Assembly: GCA_022702705.1 (NCBI GenBank)
Contig: CM040423.1
Span: 44,899,575 to 44,963,574 of the forward strand
Reading direction: 5' to 3'
Length of the DNA: 64,000 nt
DNA from: Papilionanthe hookeriana x Papilionanthe teres
Lineage: Eukaryota > Streptophyta > Magnoliopsida > Asparagales > Orchidaceae
This document shows positions 27,301 to 39,300 of this stretch, in pieces; the first letter of the stretch is position 1, and the number at the start of each line of letters is the position of its first letter. The position numbers and the translations under genes were made by a program. Under the pieces are notes generated by a model. That model ran no database searches, had not been told where the DNA came from, and worked only from the letters and a program-made list of their open reading frames with translations.

Positions 27301-30300
27301 ACAAGATGTCAAATTCTAAAAAAAATTTAGCCATCTATTAATTTAAGCTATTTATGTTATTAATTCATAAACATTAAAATTGTTTTGAATTAGGGTATTT
27401 TAAGGATTTTTAATTTCTAAGGAGTTTAGCAAAACCAATTCTAATGAGGGCTTCTCCTCGATGTTACATACATATTTTTCTCATTCTTTTCCTTTTACAT
27501 TCATTTTTTTTCTTTAAGATTACTTCTTTTAATCTCATATTTTGATAAATCCATTTTTTCATACACATCATAGAAGATTACTTTATCTGTATTTTCTTTT
27601 TAATGATTTTGAATTCTACTAAGATCTTTTTAAATTAAAATACTCAAACATTCCATTTTCATTCAAGGTTTAGAAATAGAAGTTGCTAACATTAGACTTA
27701 AAATAAGTATAGGCTTAGTTTTTAAGAAGTTACACATCTCGTTGCAGTTAATAACGCAAACAACTAAATCTTCTTAAAATTAAATATTTTGATTTAATAA
27801 ACCTTTGTTGAATTTCAAATATGAATCTACAATTATTTCAGTTTAATTCAAATAGAACTATATGCTATCCTCTATGTATCCTCTTCTTTTTAGGCTGTTA
27901 TGGTGCCAATTCATTCCCCGCTTTACTTAAGTAAACAAAAATCAAACCTTAAAACTTTGGTTACAACAAAAAAAAAAGAAGGGCAAATACAAAACATTAC
28001 ATAATTCCACCCTGCATAAAGAAACATGAAGGAATATATTTTAATTGCATATAAAACCTATTCAATCCAACATCTCTACAACATGTCTAAAAGCTGGAAG
28101 TAATAACAATATCATAAACAACACCCCCCCCCCCCCCGGCCCCCCCCCCAACAACTATATTGTGATGCTTATGTTTCCTATCTTCTCGCTTTTTGAACCC
28201 CACTACCCATCGTCAAGTAAGTAATGATTTCATCCAAATCCCCATCCAAAGGAGTGAAATAGTAATAGAAAAACTGTCGGGCTTTTAAGGCAAATGATAT
28301 GTGTCGTTGATTTGGGTAGAAATTAACTTGCCTACCCCTAATATAAACAAATCTTAAGTGGATTCGGGCAGATTAGCATAAAATTCCCGCATGACGGGAA
28401 TTACATCAATGCTCGTATGATAACAAAAGTTTTCCCAGTCTCTCTATTCTATCGTGGATTCCACGCACCTCTCAGAGACGAAAACTCCCTCTTAAAAAGG
28501 AACTTCTTTGATACTAAGAAATCTTTATATCTCTCTTCAGCTTTAGTACTGACAGATTTCTTATTATCAAAAACAATTTTTGATTTTCCATCATTTGTCT
28601 TTGGTGCCATGGAAGATGATAATGAAATTAACCAAATGATAATGCAAATCAAAGATTTTGGAGATCAAAATGCTAGTTTTAATGATTTGAAAGAGAAAAT
28701 CAAGAAATAATCCTAAATCTCAAGCTAAGAAACTCAATTCCACAACAACGCAAGAAGAAAATGGTTAGATCAAGCAACACTTGCCTAAAAATAACTAGAT
28801 TCAACCCTTTCTTCACGGAATCAAACGAAAAATAACAGATTCAGATTGCCCTAATTCAGTTAGCACTAGGAAGGAGAAGATCTTGGGAAGAAACCAGATG
28901 AAAAAGCGAAGTTTTTCGCTTATGTTCAGATATGGGTGCATAGGCACTCGGGAACTTGCACCTAGGTGCCAATTTAGATCTAAAAAGAATCAGGAGGCCC
29001 CTAATTGCCGCAATACCGAGCCACTGGCGCCGACACAATTTCGAGCCACTGGCTCAAGTTCAATTTAGTTCACCAAATTTTATTAAACACATCGAACATC
29101 ACACTATACTCACATCAAATCATAACAAAGATCACAAATAAATGAAAAATAACATACCACTACTAAAAAAAGGGAGAATAATTCTGTATTTCATTGATTT
29201 ACATTGATAATACATGGTATTAAATAGGAGTTTAGACGAAGAAATATGAAACTATTTAAATAATTCTCTCAATTAAGGAATTACTAATTAATTCTGATTT
29301 CCTTAATTTAAGGGATTCCAAATTAATTGTAATTTCCTTAAATTAAGGTATTACAAATTGATTCTCCCAATTTATTTCTATAGCTATGTATAGCTCCGTT
29401 ACATCTCGACACTCTCCCTCAAGCTGAGGAATAGATGTCTTTCATTCCCAGCTTGAATATAAGATCATGAAAGCTCGAACTGTTCAGCCCTTTGTTATAA
29501 CATCGACTAGTTGTCTCTTTGATGGAACATAGGACATACACGCTAACCCTTCCTCTAGTTTTTCTTTGGTGAAATGTCTATCAATTTAAATATGTTTTGT
29601 TTTATCATGTTGCGTAAGAGTGTGAGCTATATTAATAGCTGACTTATTGTCACAGTAGAGCTTCATGGGACTCTCCCATTGGACTCTCAAATCATCCAAA
29701 ATGATTCTCAGCCAAAGTAATTCACATAATCCTTGAGCAATAGCCCTGAATTCGGATTCCGCATATGACCTTGCCACTACATTCTGCTTCTTGCTCCTCC
29801 ATGTTACTTGGGTTACACTCAAGAAAAGTACGATATCCCGTAGTTGATCTTCTATCCACTAAGGAGCCAGCATAGTCAGCGTCGGTGTAGACTTCCAGAG
29901 TAAGAGTGTCATTTCTTTTGAACAAGATTCCTTTACCCGGGTTGCCTTTCAGGTAATGCAGTACCCTGTAAGCAGCATGAAGATGATGTTCTTTTGGATC
30001 TTGCATGAATTGACTGATCACACTCACAGAATATGCTATGTCTGGTCGAGTGCGAGCAAAGTATATGAGTCTGCCAACTAGTCTCTGATACATTCTTTTA
30101 TCCATAGTTGGTTCTTCTTTAGCTTCTCCCAACTTATAGTTTGGATCTATTAGAGTAGAGATTGACTTACACCCAGTCTTTCGTGTTTCTGCCAATAAAT
30201 CAATCACGCACTTCTGCTGAGATATGAAGATCCCTTGTTTGGAATATGCAACCTCATTACCGAGGAAGTACTTTAATTTCCCCAGTTCTTTTGTTTCAAA

Positions 30301-33300
30301 TTTTTTTACTAGCCTCAACTTCAATTAATGCTTCTCTTTTTCATCATTTCCTATTACTATGATGTCATCCACATAGACTAAAAGAGCAGTCACTCCCCCT
30401 TCAGCCGAATGTTTAATGAAAAGAGTGTGGTCAACTTGGCTTTGTTTATACCCAGATTCCTTCATGACTTTTGCAAATCTGCCATACCATGCTCTCGGAG
30501 ATTGTTTTAACCCATAAAGAGCCTTTTTCAGCTTGCACACCTTGTTACCTGTGTCCCCTTCAAATCCTGGTGGGATGTTCATGTAGATTTCCTCATTTAG
30601 TTCACCATGGAGGAATGCATTCTTAACATCATGCTGTGGCAGTTGCCAATTGAAGTGAGCAGCCAGTGATAATTCTCACAGTGTTCATTTTTGCAACTGG
30701 AGCAAAAGTTTCCTGATAATCCACCCCATAAGTCTGAGTGTACCCTTTGGCTACTAACCTTGCTTTATATCTTTCAAGGGATCCATCAGCCTTGTACTTC
30801 AATGTAAAGATCCATTTGCAATCAACAATGTTTTTTTCTTTTCGGTTATCAACGATCTCCCAGGTTTTGCTTTTTTCTAATGCATTCATTTCCTCTCTCA
30901 TAGCATCCCTCTATTCCCTTTTTGACAAAGCCTCAGACACATTGTTAGGAATGACAATTGTGTTCAAACTCACAATGAACCTTTTTTGGGCTGATGATAG
31001 GCGCTTAAGAGAGACATAGTGAGATAATGGATATAGTGGGTCTGGTCTTACTGTGATTTCATTTCCAGAATATGGATTGGATTCTTGGACTTCTGTCAGT
31101 TCCGGAACGGCCTTTCTCCTTGAGTACACCTGAGGAAATCTTAGGAAATTGTGAGTGACACTGGTTTGAATAGGAGATGATACGGGTTCAGTGACAGGAT
31201 CGGGTGACTCGGGTCAATCTGGAACATGAGGAGGGTTTGGCTTTGAGGATTTAGGTTCAACAACACGGGCTGGCACACATGGAAGGTCAAGGGTTTTAAG
31301 TGGTTCAAAGGACTCACAAGTACTATCTTCCATCATTGAAATCTCCCCCTGAAGAGCAGATTTGGAAAAAAAGGATTTATTTTCTATGAAGGTGACATCT
31401 GCAGAGATGTAAGATTTTCTGGTAGAGGGGTTGTAACACTTGTATCCTTTTTGAGTGGAGTACCCAAGGAAAACACATTTGATGGCTCTGGGGTCTAGCT
31501 TCCCTCTATGCTATTTGTGGACATGGACAAAGGCAGTACACCTAAATACCCTAGGTGTGAGATCATTTGAGGTTCTGAAGTGGGGGTAGAAGCTATTAAG
31601 GACCTCTATGGGGCTTTTGTTTTCTATCACACGAGAGAAAAACCTATTGATCATATATATGGCAGTAAGAACGGCTTCTCCCCAATAGGACTTAGGAACA
31701 TTCCCTTGAAATAATAAGGCTCGGGTGGTGTTGAGTAAATGCCCATTCTTTGTTTCAGCTACACCATTTTGTTGGGGTGTGTCTACGGATGATGACTCAT
31801 GGATGATCCTTGTGATTGAAAGTAAGGTGATAGAATCCGATCGAAGTAGTCTACAACGATTGTACGTCCTAAAACCTTTTATTTTGACCCCAAATTGATT
31901 TTGAACCATTGAATGAAAATTAAGTATAATAGTGCTAACATCTGATTTTTGTTTAAGAAGAAAGAGTCATGTAACCCGGGTGCAATCATTAATTAAGTAT
32001 ACAAACCAACGAGCCCCATAAATATTAGGTATAGTGGACGGTCCCCATATGTCACTATGAATCAAATGAAAAGAATGAGAACTTTTATTGTTAATAGGAA
32101 ACGATATACGACTATGTTTTGCCAATTCACAAATGTCACAATGAAATTCAACAATATCTAATTCTTGAAATAAGTGAGAGAACATTGTGTTTAAAACCCT
32201 AAAAGATCGATGACCAAGACGCATATAGCCAAATGACTTCTTTGTTCGAGGAACTTAGGAAAGATGAAGGCAAATTTTTCCTAATTTTCAGTGATGATTC
32301 AAGGTGGTAAAGACCGTTCCTTTCCTTAGCAATCCAACTTTTCCCCGAGTCCTGGTCCTGAAAAACACAATAAGAAGAGTAAAAAATAGCATAACATTTG
32401 AGATCATAAGTCAACTTTTGAATGGACACAAGGTTTGTTGACAGTTTGGGTACATGGAGAACGTTTTTAAGGATAAGACTCGGTGTGATATGTATATCTC
32501 CAATCTCTGCAACAGTAGCTAAAGTGCCATTGTTCACGATAATTTTTCTATTACTTGGACATGGGGTATATGAATGGAAGAGTTGAGGTGTTGGGGTCAT
32601 ATGGTCTGTTGCACCGGAGTTTATGATCCAAGAATTTAGATCATAGAATTTGTCTAAGACATTCATACAAACAGGTTTACCTGAAAGAGATATCGAACCT
32701 GTATCAGAAGGTTTCTCAAGAGAACCCAACAAGCTTCTCGACTTATCAATTTCTTTACTGTTAAACATTGACATGGTGGAGAAGAGAAATTCAGAGCAAT
32801 TAAGGCTGTTCCTGTTCCTGGATGACGCGGGTAAGAGACGACGCGGATTGCAGGAGATCGCACAGCTTCTGGGCGGCAGCAATGAAGGCTGCTCTGCGAA
32901 GCGCACTCCTTAAAAAAAAAAAACTGTCGTGTGGGAGACGTCGTGCAGGAGACGTCGAACAAACTGTCGAGCAGAGACTCAGCGTCGGGGCCTTGTTCTT
33001 CCTCGAACGAACGACGACGAGAAAACTTGGGCTTCGACGATCCGACGTAGGAATGATTGTGGACGAATAGGCGCGCGGCGGGCTTCTGGAGTCGCGACAG
33101 GAGTCGACGCGAGACGGAAACCGCTTCTGCGGGAAATTTGGAAGAGGCGGAGAAGGCTCCTAACGACGCAGATCGACGAAGATTGCCGAAGCCGAAGCAG
33201 AGGAACCGAAACCGAAGCATGGGACGACGCGGAAGAAGCAAACGAAGTACCGAGCGGTGCGGGAAGTAGATGAGCCGAACAAACACTCAACGCGAGCGGA

Positions 33301-36300
33301 TCACACAGCTTCTGATGAAGCAGATCGCAGGAAGAAGACACACATCAATGAAGGCTGCTCGAAGAAAGATGAGAAACCCCAGAAAAATTCTTAGGGCTCT
33401 GATACCATGTGGGAAATCAGAAAAGAGGGAGAATAATTACGTATTTCGTGATTTACATTGATAATACATGGTATTAAATAAGAGTTTTTACAAGACGAAG
33501 AAATAGGAAACTATTTAAATAATTCTCTCAATTAAGGAATTATTAATTATTTTTGATTCCCTTAATTTAAGGGATTCCAAATTAATTGTAATTGCCTTAA
33601 ATTAAGGTATTACAAATTGATTCTCTCAATTTATTTCCATAGTTATGTACAGCTCCGTTACATCTCGACACATACCACTACTAAAAAAAATAAATATAGC
33701 AATCACACTGATAAAGATGGGTTGCCTCCCAGGAAGTGTTTAGTTTATTTTTCTCAGTCGGACAATGCCAGATCCTTTAATTGGGTTGGCCCAAAGTCAA
33801 CATCTGCTTTAGTCCAAGTCTATCTCCCCTTAAATACAACTTATATCCTTGCCCTTTAACTTTAAAAATCTTTCCACTCTTCCGATCAGCGATATCAACA
33901 ACTCCAAAAGGGTAAACTTTACTATAGTAAATGATCCCGATTACCTGGATTTAAATTTTTCTGGGAATAATTTCAATCGAGTATTATATAATAAAAACTT
34001 CTGTGTAGCTCGAAATATTTTCTAGGAAATTTTTGATCATGTAATTTCTTCATATATTTTTTTATAAATTCTGGTATTTTTATAATATTCTTATTTAATT
34101 TTCTCGAATTCATTTAACTGCACCAAACATTTTTCAACGACATTTTTCATATTATAATTGAACTTTTTAACAGACCAAAATGCCTTATGCTCAAGTTTAA
34201 CAAGCAAATGACATATTTTCTCAAATATGAACATAGAAAGAGATATTCCTATAGGAGTTTTATAAGCAGTCTTATAAGCCCATAAAACATCTTCTAGTTT
34301 TAAAATCCAATCCTTCATATTAGGATTGACAGTCTTTTCTAAGATTATTTTAATTTTTCTATTTGATATCTCTGCTAAACCACTAGTTTGAGTATGCTAA
34401 GCAGTGAATATCTTTTGTATTATCCCATATTTCTAACAATTGTCTCAATCTTCTTATTCCTGAAGGCCTTTTAAATCTTCAAAATATATTCTTCAAAAAT
34501 TTTGAAACGCTCTGAGTCTCACAATTGGGGAGAGCAGCAACCTCAATTCATTTCGACACATAATCCACTGCCACCAAAATATAGATTTTTTTGTGAAGGT
34601 ATAAAAGACTCATAAAATTTAAACTCCAAATATCAAAAATTTCGATTACTAAAGTATAGTTTAAGGACATTTCATCTCTTTTTGATATATTTTCTACTTT
34701 TTGGCTTCTGCATAAGTTTTAATATAATCATTTACATCTAAAAAGAGCAGGTTAGTACAATTCTGATTTCAAAATCTTAAATGTTCTATGAGCCTAAAAT
34801 GTCCACCGAATTCAGAATCATGATATTTCTTAATTACTTCACGTGTTTTTTCTAGAGATAAACTTCTCATAATCACCTAGTTTTTACACTTTTTATAAAG
34901 ATACAGTTATCTCAAAAGTAGTATCTGACATTAGGAATAACCTTCTTCCTTTGGTGATACAACATATCAAATTATAAAATATCACTAATAAAGTTTATAA
35001 TGTCTGCATATCCCGAGACACTCAAATCAGATATAACGAGTTGTTCACCAGGAAGATTTTCATTAATTTCTTCATTAAAGTCGGAAAAATTCCTCTGATC
35101 AATCCTATATAAGTGGCACGCTATTCGATTTTCAAAATTCTTTATATTCACCATTTCAATATTAAAATCCTGCAATAATTGGACCCATCTGATCAAACGT
35201 GGTTTTGCGTTCTTTCTAGAAATTAGATATCAAATTGTTGAATAATTGATAAAAACTTTGCATTTATTTTCAATCAAGTAGGGTTAAACTTATCAAAATC
35301 ATATATACAATCAGAAACTCATTTTCAGTTGTGGTGTAATTAACTTGTAGTTCTAAAGATCTTATCTCTCTTTTGGCCTAACTCTGCCCCTTATTTGTAG
35401 TCATTAACATCACACAATAACTTAAATGAACTTTTGCAATCAGGTGAAGTAATAATGGGTGTAGTGAGTAATTTTTTCTTTAACTTATTGGAAGCAGTGA
35501 GACAATCTTGATAAAAAGACAAATGAGAATTTTTTTTTTCAGCAAGCGAAATAGGGATTTAGTAATTTTTGGAAAAACTTTAATATAACGTATATATAAC
35601 CCAACATGCCCTAAAAAACTTCTCACTTCCCTCACAGAAGTGTGCGAAGGAAGTTTTTCAATCACCTAAATATTTGCTTGGTCCACTTCCATACCCCTTA
35701 GAAATTTTGTGCCCCAAAACAACTCCTTTAGAAAGCATAAATTAACACTTTTCCCTATTCAAAATTAGGTTTGTCTCCTCACATCTTTGTAAAACCCTAG
35801 CAAGGTATTTTAAGCAAGTGTTGAATGTAGAGCTAAAAACAGAAATATCATCCATAAACACTTCAATTTCTTTTTCTATCTAGTCACAGAAAATGGGCAT
35901 CATGCAGCGCTGAAAAGTAACAAACACATCGCATAGTCTGAACGACATCCTCCTAAAAGCAAAAGTTTCATAAGGGCTTGTAAAAGTGGTCTTTTCTTGA
36001 TCCTCGGGAGCTATGAGAAACTGATGGTACCCTGAATATTTGTCTAGGTAACAGAAAAATAGGTGGACAACTAACTTATCCAACATCAGTCTATAAAGTG
36101 TAAAGGAAAGTGTTCTTTTCTATTGTGATTTTAATTTTCCTAATCGATACAAATTTGCCACCCCATAACATGTCTAGTTGGTATCAACTCGTTATGTGTA
36201 TTCTTCATAACAGTCACTTTATATTTTTTATGTACACAATGGATATGACTAACTCAGACACTATCTGAATTGAGGTAGACAATGCCTGCATCAAACCACT

Positions 36301-39300
36301 TTACTATTTTATTTTTGACAACTTCTTTTGTAACAGGGTTAAGCTTTGCTGAGGGACCACCTTAGGTTTATGATTTTCTTCCATAAAAATCCTATGCATA
36401 CACAAATGAAGGATTGATTCCTTTATTGCCAGCTAGAGTCCATTCAAAAGCTTTCTTAAAACTCCTTAAAACTCCCATTAATTTCTCTTGTAGATCACTT
36501 ATTACATATAAGTGGATGACTCCCTTTTTCCAGATATTTAGGAATGATCATCTCCACTTCAGGTGATTTTTCTATGAAAAAAATTAATGATCTTCAATAT
36601 TTAGTGGTGTCTAACAGTCCAAACTTCTCCATGTACATCTTAGGACTAGCCTCTAAGAATAGAACTGATTCTTCCTTAGAGTCATTTCCATCATCCTTAA
36701 TCAAACTCTGCTCTACAGAGTCAACTTCACAAATCTTCTGAAATTGTCTTATACTAAATTTGTCTCCTAGATTCAACCTAAAATAATCATCATTTGAATC
36801 AGAAGGGAATTGCATAGATTTTAAAACGTTAAACGTTGCATTCTGACCATTTACTCTTGTAGTCAACTCTCCTTTCTGTACATCAATCATCGCCCTACTA
36901 GTTGCTAGGAAAGGTCTGCCTATATATTTATCTCCTTATTCTCCTCCCTATTAAAATAATGAAGTCTGCATGGAAGATAAACTTATCCATCTTAACCAAG
37001 ATATCCTCTATAACTCCCTTAGAATATGTAAGTGAATGATCAATAAGCTGACGGATTACAATGGCGGGCTAGACATCTCCTAATCCTAACCTTTTAAAGA
37101 TCGCTATGAGCGTAAGGTTAATGTTAGCACCTTAGTCACATAAAACTTTTTCAAAAAATTCTCATAGTGCGTAGGAATGGTGAAACTCCCAGGGTCTTTA
37201 AGTTTATGAGGGAGCTTTTTCTGTATAATAGCACTGCACTTTTCGTTAAGTGCTACAGTCTCAAAATCTCCAAGCTTTCTTTTCTTATTCACTGTATTCT
37301 TCATAAGCTTCATATAGCTAGACATCTGTTCCAGAGCCTCAGCATAAGGGATGTTGATGGTCAATTTCTTAAACACTTCCAAAAATCAAGAAAATGGTTG
37401 ATTCAACTTGTATTTTTAAAGTCTCCGAGGAAATGGTGGATGTAATCTTTCTAAGTCCTTAAGGGGTAAAGCTGGTCTTTCTAAGTCCTTAGAAGAGTTT
37501 TCAATTGGTCTTTCAGGCTTAGTGTTATCTTCTACAACCTCAGGTTTTTTTCTAGTTACTTCCGTCAATTCCTTCAACTCCTCAATTTAATGGCCTTCAC
37601 ATGTTCGTTACTCGTCTCCTTAGGGTTAACTTCAATGTTACTAGGAAGAGTTCCATGTGGTATATTGCTAAGGGAATTTGTTTTTTTAGCCCAACTGGTT
37701 TTCCGCCAACTGGTTTTCAATTTTTTAATGACAACACCTTGACTCTGCAATTGATTCCCCATTTGCAAAGCTACTTCTTCCAAAGACTGATTCTTATTCT
37801 TAAACTGTTGGTTTGAGTTAAACCCAGGATTATCAGGTTGTCTTGAGTTCATACTACTCTGGTTATTCCAGTTTCCAAAAGATTGGCTTAATTATTACCG
37901 CACTGTTGGTTTTCTATCTCTTGATTATTATTATTCTAGTTAAAATTGAGATGATTATTCTAACTAGGATTACAAAAATTGGAATAAGGGTTATTAGACC
38001 TATAGTTGATGACATTCATGGTCTCGATTGACAAAACACTTTGATCCACCAGCTGTCCATAAGAATTCTCCTCTATTAGTGATGATCCATGTGACTATCC
38101 TCACTTTGAAATTCAATATTGAAAGAACGTTCATGTCATTACGCTAGATACCTTTCTAGGGCTCGATCAAAGGACCATTGAATGTTATTTGTTGCCATCT
38201 TCTCGATTAAAGAGTATGCATCATCAAAAAGTTTCAACATAAGGGAACCACTTGCAATAATGTTTATGATTGACCTAAGAGATTCTACCAAACCATTATC
38301 AAACATTTGTATAATCAATCAGTCTGGTAATGTGTGATGGGGTCACTTTCTAAGGAGCTTCTTAAACCTTTCTTAGACTTCATAAATTGACTCACCATCA
38401 TGCTGACAAAAATAGGTAATGTCGTTCCTAAGTTTAGCTTTTTTTGATGATGAAAAAATATTTCGCTCAAAATTTCCAGGCTAGGTCATTTGAAGTCCTA
38501 ATTGATCCAGGAGCTAAATAATCCAACCATATTTTAGTTTTATCCCTCAAGGAGAGAAGGACAAGTCTTAGCCTCACAACGTCATTGGCGACACCGCTGT
38601 AGCGGAATGTGGCGCAGAGTTCTAGGAAGCTTGCCAAAGTGAAGATTAGGGTCTTCTGAAGGTGTCCCTTTAAACTGATTGTTCTGCGCCATTTGGATGA
38701 TAACTGACTTCAGTTCGAAGGAATTTACTTCTACGGTAGGAGTATGGATACTAAGGTGGATTTCATCTACTATAGGATTAACATAATCACTTAAGGGCTG
38801 AGGCATGCTATTATATTCATGATTTTTGAGAATATTATTCTATACTTGGGCATCAAGATTGTTCTGAGGTAAATCGACCATCTCTCCTAGAGTTTGTTGA
38901 AGTCTTTTTAATTTTCTATTATTTCTCTCTAATTCAGGGTCGTAGGGTTTAATGTTTGATGATCATGAATTAAGCACCTACTATGTTCAAGCAGTAACGT
39001 GACCCTATGCTAAAGAGAATGTCAAACAATTCAATAAGAAAATCACAACAATTAAACTACACAGTCAAGCAACAAGTAACATGTGTTATGCAAGAATTAA
39101 AAGAACACAAAGATATAAGTACACAATCAGATAAGTATTTAACAAGATATTTTTGGGTTTTGTAAATAAAGACAAAACTATAAATATAGGAAACATTGAA
39201 GACTACGGTTTTCAATTGTAAGATCTAAAAGTTCAACTCAAAATTTTTTAATTTGAATTCACCGTCGATCTCTGGCAACAACGTTAAAAACTTGACATGC

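Larger units (their letters stand above)
29169..33670 (-). mobile_element. Ty1/copia LTR retrotransposon nested in the gypsy element
   Basis: The left LTR is 29169-29411 and the right LTR 33408-33670. They differ at roughly 14 of about 235 aligned positions plus small gaps by my count. On the minus strand the order is 5' LTR (right), primer site 33407-33396, a GC-rich leader where gag is expected, protease, integrase, RT, RNase H, polypurine tract (GAGGGAGAG complement at 29412-29420) and 3' LTR. This protease-integrase-RT order defines copia. The frames are broken by shifts and stops. Confidence 0.9.

Noticed and set aside
32663..33286. 207-codon arginine/serine-rich minus-strand frame in the copia leader
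   Set aside because: Long because the region is GC-rich and stop-poor; overlapping frames on the other strand are equally open. It has no capsid features.
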